From Phycisphaerales bacterium (GTDB lineage: Bacteria; Planctomycetota; Phycisphaerae; Phycisphaerales; SM1A02), in contig JAPKCC010000024.1 in the NCBI GenBank assembly GCA_028823105.1, positions 1 through 37,260 on the forward strand: a stretch of 37,260 nt of DNA. Direction: 5' to 3'. Each line of letters begins with the position of its first letter. Positions within the stretch are counted from its first letter, which is position 1. Under the pieces are notes generated by a model, which was not told the DNA's origin, did not search any database, and saw only the letters and a list, made by a program, of their open reading frames with translations. The translations under genes were made by a program, and so were the position numbers. Shown piece after piece: positions 16,272 through 24,370 of the stretch.

Positions 16272-19200
16272 TCAGGATCTCATGGGGCGGAAAGGCGCGG
16301 GCATTCCGGGCCGGCCGTTGAAGTCCCGCCGGCGTTGCTGCACGACATCCTGCCAGAGGTCATGAAGCGAGCGCTCGCCGACCGTTCCAACGCTGGTCAC
16401 ACCGAACAGGTCGACTGCCGACGCAGGAACGGAACCATCCGCGAGGATCGTCATTCGGGTCGCATTCACCGCCTCGTCATAACGCGCCGGAGGCCAAGTG
16501 GCACTGAGCGGATCCGGGTCGACCCCATAAGATTCCGGCCAGTGAACCGGCCCATCGATGACCGCCACACCCAGTCTGCGCCGCCATCGCTCAAAGAATT
16601 CGGGGATCTCGGCGATGTTCTCGACTCGGCGCACGCATCGGGGGACGATCCAGGGAAGCGCGAAGTCGAGTTCGATGGGGAGCGGCGCATCGGACGTGGG
16701 AGAGAGTCGCCGTCGGCCCGCGATCAGGCGCTCCAGATTCGAGATCACCCGCTCGAAATGGCCGGGGCCGTGAAGGAGTCGGTGCGTCTCTGCAGTCTCG
16801 GCATCGAGATCCACCTCGACCACCCCGACACCCGTGGCGAGAAGGCGATCGACGATCTCCTCAGAAACCGCGAGGTCCGTTCGAAGCGAGACCACCCGCA
16901 CGCCCGCGTCGATCGCCATCTCGATGAACTCGTCGAATCGAGGATGCAGCAGCGGATCGCCGACGCCATGCAGATACAGCGTGGAATCGCCGGTCTTCCC
17001 GAGCGGCTCGATGATTCGTCGGAAGATCGACTCTTCCATGGGCGCCCGCTGGATCTCACCGGCATACGGCGTGCCGACCGGCATCCCGACGCGGCCCGTG
17101 GTGAGCTCCACGCAAAGAAACTGCGGCGAAAGCAACGGCCCCGCCAGGATTCGATGCTCCATCCGGATCGCGAGTTCCGACGCATCCGGCTCGAAGGCAC
17201 GGTCGTCGCGAACCAGCGGCTCGATCGCTCGGCCGATCCGCATGAGCTGTCGCGGAGAATCAACCGCGAATCGACCGATTGCACTGCGCACCCGCGGATG
17301 GGTCGCAACACAGAGGTCGCTCACGATCTGATCACCCTGAGGCCGTTCGGATCGGTATCCCAGCAGATGTCCGACGGTCGCGAAACGCGATCGCCGATCC
17401 GCCATTGCGGTCACCGTGCTTCGCGCGATGATCATGGCCGCCAATCCCGGAGGTCCCTGACTGAACACGTACGGCGACTTGCGACGCTCCGTGAATCTCC
17501 GAACCAGTTCATTGACCCCTCCGGCGCCGGTGATGGGGAGGAGTGACCAGTCCGGACCGACCAGCAAGGCTGCGTCGGCCTCGAATTCTTCGATCGCCTC
17601 GGCGGTGGGCTTCGGGGCCAGCACTTCGTCAAAAGCGGTCAGTCCGTGGATGCCACCTCGCCAGGAAGTCGGCGCCACGGCCCTGGCGATTCGGATCGCC
17701 TCGTGCTCGGGACCGAAGACGCTCTTTCCACAATGACGGATCTCGATCGGGAGTCCGACGCGGGTTCGATCGATGGCGGCCTCCGCGTCGAAACCATCCG
17801 GTACCAGCAACACGATCGCCTCGATCCCCGTCGCGGTTCCCAGGCGTTCGAGCGTTCGCCGGAGCACCGTCCGATCGGCCAGGTTCGATCCCAGGCTCCG
17901 GGACACGCCGGTTCCCCCGACGTCCGGATCCACGGGAACCACCGCGATCACTCTGGCCGCGGCGACGTCTTCCATCTGGATGCCTGCGGTCCGCTCAATC
18001 GCGGACAGGTCATCCTCTCGCTCGGTGAATTTCCCGGTTCGGATCGTCTCGCCCGTCCGGTCGATTAGATCCGCGAGCAGGTTCGAAGCGTCACGAGTCC
18101 ATTCAACGTTGATGATGTCCCGCTCGATCTCGGCTCGCTGCCTCTCGTAAGGTTCGAGTTCCGTCGAGAGTTCGATCCGTCGATCTGCCCGCATCCGCTT
18201 GTAGACCCCGACCTGATTGATCACGTCGATGATTTTTCTCGCGGACTCGCGCTCAGCCACGATTGCCTGCATGGGGGCGAGTCGCTCGAAGAGTTGATTC
18301 ATCCGAGCCTCGTCCCGCTGTGCGACGAGCATTCCCTCAAGGATGTCCAGCGTCTCCCCGGAAGCCTTCGAGACCTCCTGGACCTCGGACACCAGTCGTT
18401 CGAGTCGTTCGGCCACCGCCGGTCGCTTCGCGGGATTGATCTGGACCGCTCGAGGAAAATGAACGACCTTCCGGTCGGTACCTGCATGAGACGCCAAAGT
18501 GTCCGCGAGCGTGCGAGGATTGGCGTTGGCCTTCCGAACGCCACCTTCCGTGGCATCGATCACGGACAGCCCCGATGCAACATCAGCGGCGAAACGGATC
18601 TCGAAAGACTGAAGATAGTTCAACATCTGCGAATCGGTGAAGATGCGCCGACCGTGGACATCCTCACGCTCCGCGAGGTGGGTGCGATGCCGCACAATGC
18701 GTTCCCACTCCATCGTCTCGATCGTGTTGAATGCATTCAGCTCCGGAAGCCAGACGTCATGGATCGCGGTGCCGGGGGAATAATAGAGACCGTCCGTGAA
18801 TCCAAGGTCCTGCCCGATCAACGCCACCGGGTCGCATCCGAGATGGCGAGCGAAGACATAGGCGAGATGAGCAACCGTCGCCGAGGCTTCGAGTGAAGGA
18901 TGCCCCTTCGCCAGCGGCCCGAGGAACCGATCAAGTTCGGGGGAGGGAATGCAGCGGAGGCGACCCGGCCACGCCGCGGGCACCGCCCGATTGACCTTCG
19001 AATCGATCACCAGTTCGGTGTCTTCAACGGCCGCAGGATTGATGCCCTCATAGAAGCGCCGCGAGATCGAGTGGTAGTCGAGGGCGGTGACGAAGTGCGG
19101 AGCCACTCCGGCATCCAGAAGTGGTTTCAACGTCGTCTGCGTCGCCACGATCACGCATCGATCACGAACCCCGGGCGCCGCGAGCAACGGAAGATTCCGC

Positions 19201-19961
19201 CGAAGACTCGGGCCCGCGCTGACCACGATTCCCAGGCGTCCGGCGGCGATACCGGCGAGATCGTCGATGCCGGATCCCAGCGCGTAGTGATCGAGGTTTG
19301 AAAGTTGATTTTCGATCGTGGCACTGCATCGGGTCAGTGCGGTGTAGATCGAGGTTCGAGCGGTCGCCGTGATGTCGACGAGCGAACGGGTGAAGATGGT
19401 CGTCGCGCCACTCAGTCGGATTCGGCTCGGTGGGTGCTCGACGATTAACGTTCCGAGCATCAAGATCGACTCGAAACCACGAAGTCCCGACGCAAGTCCC
19501 GCCGCATCGTCCGCGTCTACCCGAAGAAGGATCCGGCTCTTGGTGATCCAGTCGGTGGCATCGATTCGCGACAGGACCGCCTTCAGGAGCGCCGCATCCG
19601 TTTCGAGCACCAGAAGAACACCGGTCCGCCCAAGGCGACGGGCGATCATTTCGACATGATCACCGAGTCCGAATCCGGCCACCACAATGCAGGCGGACTC
19701 GCGGTAGTCAATGTCCTCGATCAGACGTGCCGTCTCTTCGCCGGGGCGACGGGCGCTGGCGAGCCGACGTCCCATCCAGCTACCGGTGAGCCGGCCGTCT
19801 TCCGCCCTCTGCAGGTCAAGCGGGAGGTCGTCGGCGGCTCGAATTGCCTCGACGGCGGTGCGATTCAGTGTGCCAAGTGCGTCAAGATTTGCGTCCAACC
19901 GGTCGATTGAAACCGATGGAATCGCGGTTGATTCACGTTCCTGCGAAGTCGTCATTCCCAT
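16272..19961 (-). CDS. Three-part Maf-like protein: motility accessory/glycosyltransferase, SpsF-like domain, cysteine-free radical-SAM-like domain
   Basis: 1229 residues. (a) About 220-480 is a Maf/DUF115 domain: GRLGIVVSAGPSLRRNLPLL, ALIGQDLGFTDGLYYSPGTA, GRRIFTDSQMLNYLQSFE. Maf proteins are needed to attach nonulosonic acids to flagellin. (b) About 500-660 is helical. (c) About 668-900 resembles a SpsF-like nucleotidyltransferase fold (VIAVVPV...ADRTVLRRTLERL), degenerate. (d) 947-1215 follows the radical SAM then SPASM plan: FLCVELTTGRVGMPVGTP, LYLHGVGDPLLHPRFDEFI, TILADGSVPAS...SLHDLW, but with no CxxxCxxC and no SPASM cysteines, and GDP in place of GEP. It is probably not a working radical SAM enzyme. 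The start is ATG 19961 or 19955 (an SD of GGAGGTGA lies 1 and 7 bases away respectively). The gene heads the run before neuA, neuB and neuC, which supports a role as the transferase of the acid they make. Confidence 0.9.
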   Translation of the reverse strand: MGMTTSQERESTAIPSVSIDRLDANLDALGTLNRTAVEAIRAADDLPLDLQRAEDGRLTGSWMGRRLASARRPGEETARLIEDIDYRESACIVVAGFGLGDHVEMIARRLGRTGVLLVLETDAALLKAVLSRIDATDWITKSRILLRVDADDAAGLASGLRGFESILMLGTLIVEHPPSRIRLSGATTIFTRSLVDITATARTSIYTALTRCSATIENQLSNLDHYALGSGIDDLAGIAAGRLGIVVSAGPSLRRNLPLLAAPGVRDRCVIVATQTTLKPLLDAGVAPHFVTALDYHSISRRFYEGINPAAVEDTELVIDSKVNRAVPAAWPGRLRCIPSPELDRFLGPLAKGHPSLEASATVAHLAYVFARHLGCDPVALIGQDLGFTDGLYYSPGTAIHDVWLPELNAFNTIETMEWERIVRHRTHLAEREDVHGRRIFTDSQMLNYLQSFEIRFAADVASGLSVIDATEGGVRKANANPRTLADTLASHAGTDRKVVHFPRAVQINPAKRPAVAERLERLVSEVQEVSKASGETLDILEGMLVAQRDEARMNQLFERLAPMQAIVAERESARKIIDVINQVGVYKRMRADRRIELSTELEPYERQRAEIERDIINVEWTRDASNLLADLIDRTGETIRTGKFTEREDDLSAIERTAGIQMEDVAAARVIAVVPVDPDVGGTGVSRSLGSNLADRTVLRRTLERLGTATGIEAIVLLVPDGFDAEAAIDRTRVGLPIEIRHCGKSVFGPEHEAIRIARAVAPTSWRGGIHGLTAFDEVLAPKPTAEAIEEFEADAALLVGPDWSLLPITGAGGVNELVRRFTERRKSPYVFSQGPPGLAAMIIARSTVTAMADRRSRFATVGHLLGYRSERPQGDQIVSDLCVATHPRVRSAIGRFAVDSPRQLMRIGRAIEPLVRDDRAFEPDASELAIRMEHRILAGPLLSPQFLCVELTTGRVGMPVGTPYAGEIQRAPMEESIFRRIIEPLGKTGDSTLYLHGVGDPLLHPRFDEFIEMAIDAGVRVVSLRTDLAVSEEIVDRLLATGVGVVEVDLDAETAETHRLLHGPGHFERVISNLERLIAGRRRLSPTSDAPLPIELDFALPWIVPRCVRRVENIAEIPEFFERWRRRLGVAVIDGPVHWPESYGVDPDPLSATWPPARYDEAVNATRMTILADGSVPASAVDLFGVTSVGTVGERSLHDLWQDVVQQRRRDFNGRPGMPAPFRPMRS

Positions 19962-19962
19962 G

Positions 19963-19970
19963 TCACCTCC
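19963..19970 (-). promoter_or_regulatory. Perfect 8-base Shine-Dalgarno sequence for the Maf-like gene
   Basis: On the minus strand GGAGGTGA matches the 16S rRNA 3' end in full. It is one base from ATG 19961 and seven bases from the in-frame ATG 19955. The spacing does not decide between the two starts; it does suggest strong translation of the 1229-residue protein. Confidence 0.8.
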
Positions 19971-20059
19971 GCGACGGGATAGGCTTCTCTAGATGGAACC
20001 GGCCCGATCGGCGCCGTTCCCTGACCTCTCGGCACTCCGCCGCTTCTTGGAAGATCGTC

Positions 20060-20665
20060 ATGCCCGATACCGCACGCTCTGGTTTCCTCACCAATTTCGT
20101 GCTTGAGAATCCATGGCCGCTCGCTGTGGTCCTGGTCATCGTGGCGGCGACCATCTTCAGGCTCGCGGTCCATCGCGATGATCGCCGGCTTCTTATCCCT
20201 GCGGCGACCGTCTTCATCGTCGCCGGCGTGGCCCTCGTGATTGGCCTGCTGGTGGAGACTTCCGGTGAAGCTGCCGCCGATCGAACGCGAGCCTTCGTCG
20301 CCGCGGCGAGCGACGGTCGAATCGACGAAATGCTCGTAAGCCTCGATCCGGATGCGACCCTTCACATTGGACGGATCGAGAGTCCCGGTCTTCCGATCGA
20401 AGAACTTCGGCGAATGATCGACGCCCTCGGTTCGCGGCATCGAATCGAACAGAACACGATCACTCTCCTCAATTCGGTCGGAACCGGTTCGAACACCGCA
20501 TTGGTCGAACTTGCCTGCCTGACGAGGACGACGTCGAGCCTCGGCACCGTGCCCACTCGTTGGCTTCTGGAGTGGGACCGCGGGTCCGGAGATTGGCAGG
20601 TTCGGTCGATCACCGCGATTTCGATCGCCGGTCGGACGCCCACCGGGCGCCAAGTCCTTCCCTGA
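20060..20665 (+). CDS. Membrane protein with a C-terminal NTF2/SnoaL-like domain
   Basis: 201 residues from ATG 20060 (GGAAG, 6 bases upstream). Two membrane helices are visible at about 20-36 and 44-65. The remaining 130 residues, exposed on one side of the membrane, read as an alpha+beta cone fold of the NTF2/SnoaL type: RTRAFVAAASDGRIDEMLVS, then LDPDATLHIG and later strands ending in SGDWQVRSITAISIAGRTP. That fold call is inference from pattern. The gene is divergent from the Maf-like gene with 98 bases between starts. A longer frame from 19844 would overlap that gene's coding start and is not used. Confidence 0.82.
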   Translation: MPDTARSGFLTNFVLENPWPLAVVLVIVAATIFRLAVHRDDRRLLIPAATVFIVAGVALVIGLLVETSGEAAADRTRAFVAAASDGRIDEMLVSLDPDATLHIGRIESPGLPIEELRRMIDALGSRHRIEQNTITLLNSVGTGSNTALVELACLTRTTSSLGTVPTRWLLEWDRGSGDWQVRSITAISIAGRTPTGRQVLP

Positions 20666-20757
20666 CGCGCCTCCCGGCATTCCATCGACCGGTAATCGGC
20701 TTCGACGGGAGACCAGCAAGACCTTCGAACGCCGGCGATTCATAGAACGTCGCAACG

Positions 20758-23481
20758 TCATTCATTCACCAATGCGGTATCGACGGTTCGAGCACCACCG
20801 GCGATCGGGATCAGCGACGTCACGCCGAGTGGACCACCGAACTCGGTAATGATCACCCGAATATCCGTCTGCGCCAGTCGGGCCAGTCCGCCCTTGAAGT
20901 GGAATCGACGGACCGCGCGTTCCCCGGGCTTGAGCGCCGAAATCGGTCGTCGCTCGCGCCCGGAATGCCAGGCAACCGCTTCCATCTGAAGGTCTATCGG
21001 CCGGTCGCCGTGATTGATCACCTCAGCGCTGACGACGATTCCAGGACTTCCGTCGACCGCCGAGGTCGTGAGCGCCCAGTCGGTTCGGACTTCAAGCGTC
21101 TCGTTCCGAACCTCCATCGGAATCTCCGCATGGAACCGGATGGTCGAATCGGCTTCGAGAAGGACGGCGATCGGAACTCGCATCTTGCCCGCGACGGGCG
21201 GAGTGGTCCAGCGAACCTCGATGGGCACCCGAGCCGTCCCGCCAGCCGCGATGCGGACGTGGAGCCGCGCGGGTTCGATCGACCAGCCACGGGGGACGTC
21301 GATTTGGGCTTCACCCTCCAAGGCCACTGATGTCGGATTGTGAATCAGAAGATGGACGTTCTGCGGGCCGGCCGCGAGATCCATCACTTCGGGATCGAAT
21401 CGCATGCGAGCTGCGATTTCGACCGTCGCTGCGGACACTCCGTGGATCACCTTGGGAGTTGACCCGACCACCAGTTCGATCATGCCACCGCGTGGTACGA
21501 AGCGTTGACCGCGTCCTTCCAGATCGACCACCTCGACCGGCTGATTACCGACCGGTACGCGGACGAGCTCGGCGGAACCTTGCACTTCGGACCAGACGAC
21601 GAGATGTGATTCATCGGTATCGCCGGCAATCCAGCATCGTGCGGTGGGCGACAACGGAATTTCGCCCTTGAATCGTCGGCCCGAGAGCGTGCCGTTCAAC
21701 CCGGTCCAAGCGAGCATCGTCGGGTCTGGACCGGATCCCGGATCCCATGGAAAGAGAATTCGATCCGCATCGGACCGCCACGCGACGAGCAGCCGACGCG
21801 CCGCAGCATCCACTCGGTCCTTCGAAAGCCAGTCGTGTGGAGGTGATTCGATTCGGATCGTCGCGTTCGAGACGACACCCGGCGCGAACAGTTCATCCAT
21901 GGCGATCGCCGAAAGATCCGGCTTGCTCATCACGAAGAGTTCGTCCCCCCATCGGGCGTCGAGGGTATCGGGATGCTGCGAAATGGCTAAGACCGGATCG
22001 ACGACGAGATCTTTCATCACTTCTCGGAGGTTCGTGAGATCGGGTCCCGATCGAATGCCGCCAGGAATTCGCCAGCGATCGACGGTGGTTCCAAACCGAT
22101 CCATCCACGACCCGAGCGAGGCGAGACTGATCGAATCGTCGCCCAGCATCGCCGCATACACCTCGGCGGGCTTGAGCCGGGCGGCCCGCGCCAATCCGCG
22201 GTGGAGCCGATCGACGGCCAGCATCGGTTCGCGATACTCGGCACGTTGCCTTTCGAAGATTCTCTTGAGCGACGGAATCGCATCAATGCTTGTGAGTTCG
22301 TCGTTGGCTTCCGGCCAGATCGAGAACTCGATCGCACCGGGGTCGAGTTGCTCGATGACGGTGGCGATATCGTCGAGGTCGACGGCCTTCCACTCGGGGA
22401 TGGAATAGCCGAGACTCGGAACGCCGCTTGGTCGCCGCCTCACCTCGTCGGGTAGAACGAGGAACGAGAGATCTCGGAAAGTCTGTTCCGGCCCCGCTCC
22501 GTTCACCTGCAGACGCGCGTGATACCAGCCCGGAAGTGGCACCTTCACGCTGGCGACCAGTGGCCGTCCACTCGAGAGCGCTCGGATCGACCGCCGCTCG
22601 ACGATCCTGCCGTCGAGATCGCTGATCTCGAGCATCACGGTGGGAACCGGCTCGATCGGATCATCGATGGCGATGCGGAGTTCGACCGGACCGGGATATC
22701 GCACGATGCCCGAGGGCGAGACGGACTCAAAGTCGACCCAGGGAAGTTGCCAGACCGCGAGATCATCGAACCAAATAGTGCCGGTGACGTCCTCGATTCG
22801 GGGTTCACCCGCGACCGTCCGTTGCAGCCCCGCTTCCTCTTCGAATCCCGGTTGTGTCACCTGCATGGCGACCACGAACCGGAGGTCGGACGCGGCGGCC
22901 CGGCACGCGTCTCCCGAAGTGTCGACATCGACCACCAGTTCCCGCCATTCACCTTTGGTCCGAACTGCCTCAGAGACAAAGGAAGCCACCGTGGCGACTT
23001 CAATCGCGTCCGACATTCCGGCGGCATGAGAACGATCGAGCAGGTCGCCGTCCACGAGCCGGACTTCGAGTCGGGCCGACGCATGCTGGAGATCGAGCGT
23101 TCGCACCGAGCCGACGAGTTGAAAACGGGAATCGACGTTGGCGGGGAGGCGGACTTCCGGTCGAGTTCGGTACGAAACCGAGCCGCCGAAAATGTGGATT
23201 CGGAGACTCCAGTCACCACGCCTTCGCTCGTCCTCGTCGACGTTCGCCGTGAAGAACCGTCCCTTGGGCGGGAGTCCATTCGCCTGCTGGAAGACATGCG
23301 ACCAGTCGGCCTTTTGAATCTCTTCAAAATCGAAGCGATGGACCAATCGCCTCGTGGCCGGAGGCGCCTCCACCCCAGTCTCGACCGGCACGGCCATCAC
23401 CAACCCCGCCGCCGGGATCGAGAGAAGCGCCACGATCCCGATCAGGGTCCGGAATCGCCCCGTGGAAAACAACAAGTGCAT
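20758..23481 (-). CDS. Large exported multi-domain protein, glycosidase-like, unknown specificity
   Basis: 907 residues from ATG 23481. Signal peptide 1-30 (RTLIGIVALLSIPAAGLVMA, cleavage after Ala30). After it comes a beta-sandwich region (about 45-260) with the look of a carbohydrate-binding module (FDFEEIQKADWSHVF), a further beta region, then about 350-640 a probable TIM-barrel portion (SIPEWKAVDLDDIATVIEQL, MLAVDRLHRGLARAARL, WRSDADRILFPWDPG), and a C-terminal series of beta-sandwich domains resembling those of some glycosidases. I cannot point to the catalytic pair, so activity is unproven. A longer frame to 23748 runs across the divergent gene and is rejected. The protein is probably periplasmic or secreted. 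Confidence 0.8.
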   Translation of the reverse strand: MHLLFSTGRFRTLIGIVALLSIPAAGLVMAVPVETGVEAPPATRRLVHRFDFEEIQKADWSHVFQQANGLPPKGRFFTANVDEDERRRGDWSLRIHIFGGSVSYRTRPEVRLPANVDSRFQLVGSVRTLDLQHASARLEVRLVDGDLLDRSHAAGMSDAIEVATVASFVSEAVRTKGEWRELVVDVDTSGDACRAAASDLRFVVAMQVTQPGFEEEAGLQRTVAGEPRIEDVTGTIWFDDLAVWQLPWVDFESVSPSGIVRYPGPVELRIAIDDPIEPVPTVMLEISDLDGRIVERRSIRALSSGRPLVASVKVPLPGWYHARLQVNGAGPEQTFRDLSFLVLPDEVRRRPSGVPSLGYSIPEWKAVDLDDIATVIEQLDPGAIEFSIWPEANDELTSIDAIPSLKRIFERQRAEYREPMLAVDRLHRGLARAARLKPAEVYAAMLGDDSISLASLGSWMDRFGTTVDRWRIPGGIRSGPDLTNLREVMKDLVVDPVLAISQHPDTLDARWGDELFVMSKPDLSAIAMDELFAPGVVSNATIRIESPPHDWLSKDRVDAAARRLLVAWRSDADRILFPWDPGSGPDPTMLAWTGLNGTLSGRRFKGEIPLSPTARCWIAGDTDESHLVVWSEVQGSAELVRVPVGNQPVEVVDLEGRGQRFVPRGGMIELVVGSTPKVIHGVSAATVEIAARMRFDPEVMDLAAGPQNVHLLIHNPTSVALEGEAQIDVPRGWSIEPARLHVRIAAGGTARVPIEVRWTTPPVAGKMRVPIAVLLEADSTIRFHAEIPMEVRNETLEVRTDWALTTSAVDGSPGIVVSAEVINHGDRPIDLQMEAVAWHSGRERRPISALKPGERAVRRFHFKGGLARLAQTDIRVIITEFGGPLGVTSLIPIAGGARTVDTALVNE

Positions 23482-23542
23482 GCGTCCGATATCGGCACTT
23501 TTCGCGCGTGACTGGAGCCTTACGGCCGATAGAAGGGGAATC
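23482..23542. promoter_or_regulatory. Short divergent intergenic region
   Basis: 61 bases separate the start of the large exported protein (-) from the start of the membrane protein (+). Promoters for both must lie here or inside the neighbouring coding sequences. I see no clear -35/-10 pair. An AAGGGG SD precedes ATG 23543. Confidence 0.4.
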
Positions 23543-24319
23543 ATGAGCCATTTGCCTCCTCCTATTTCCTTGAGTTCGGCCCTGATCGGCGCTTCGGTTC
23601 GGGTGACGGGGATGGTGGTCTTGGTGGGCGGCATCCTGATCGGGGGGATCGCCTGGTGGACCACCGATCGAGAAAACCGCCTTCGCGAGGAGATAGCGGG
23701 CATTGAGGCCCGGATGGCGGCCGAAATCGCGGTCCGGGATGCCGCCATCGATCGACTTGGGCGTGATCGAAGAATCGCTCGACTTGAAGTCCTTGATCAA
23801 AGCCAGGATCAGGACAGGGAAGGCGCTTGGACCGATCTCCGTTTCATCGAACTTGATGACGAAGGTCGCGAACTCGCCTCACGAGAGATGCGACTTCCCG
23901 GGCGAGTCATCTACGTGGACGCCTGGACGGCCCGATTCCCTATGGAATCAGTCGCCTCCGCCACCGACCCTTTTCGTGACCAGACCATCGTCCTGCTCCG
24001 CCGGATCTACTCCGATCAGATCCCGCCTCGTGAAGGCATCCCAATCGACACCCCGGGGGGAATCCCCGATGGGTATGCGGGGAGCGATCAAGCTCGATTC
24101 GAACAAGCCATCTGGTCTCGTTTCTGGACGCTTGCCTCGGATCCGGACGCCGCGCGACGATCGGGGATCCGAGTCGCCCAAGGCGAAGCGGTCTACAAGC
24201 CGATGCAACCCGGAGAGACGTACGAACTTCGAGTCGAAGCCGCCGGGGGCATGACTCTGATCCCAATCTCAGACGTGGCGATCGCCGGATCCGGCGACTC
24301 CGACCTGTCAATGCCCTGA
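23543..24319 (+). CDS. Single-pass membrane protein with coiled coil, unknown function
   Basis: 258 residues from ATG 23543 (AAGGGG SD 5 bases before). One membrane helix at about 19-40 (VTGMVVLVGGILIGGIAWW), then a charged coiled-coil segment (about 42-82, RENRLREEIAGIEARM), then a soluble alpha/beta part with a stretch of FRDQTIVLLRRIYSDQIPP and RRSGIRVAQGEAVYKPMQPG near the C-terminus. I recognise no family. It is the first gene of a plus-strand run that includes a lipoprotein, threonine aldolase, HAD phosphatase and M29 aminopeptidase, the next start being 51 bases on. Confidence 0.8.
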   Translation: MSHLPPPISLSSALIGASVRVTGMVVLVGGILIGGIAWWTTDRENRLREEIAGIEARMAAEIAVRDAAIDRLGRDRRIARLEVLDQSQDQDREGAWTDLRFIELDDEGRELASREMRLPGRVIYVDAWTARFPMESVASATDPFRDQTIVLLRRIYSDQIPPREGIPIDTPGGIPDGYAGSDQARFEQAIWSRFWTLASDPDAARRSGIRVAQGEAVYKPMQPGETYELRVEAAGGMTLIPISDVAIAGSGDSDLSMP

Positions 24320-24370
24320 GCTCGGCCTCCGACGCCGTTGAACGACGACCGCATGGGATACGATCGCGGC

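Noticed and set aside
16319-17123. Calling the Maf-like protein an active radical SAM enzyme
   Set aside because: The layout fits, but no CxxxCxxC, no SPASM cysteines and no GEP motif remain.
16335-17546. 403-residue plus-strand open frame inside the Maf-like gene
   Set aside because: It lies antisense to a well-supported protein, has shadow-type composition (rich in Arg, Asp, His) and no domain or SD.
23482-23748. N-terminal extension of the large exported protein
   Set aside because: It would overlap the divergent membrane-protein gene, lacks an SD, and would bury the clear signal peptide.
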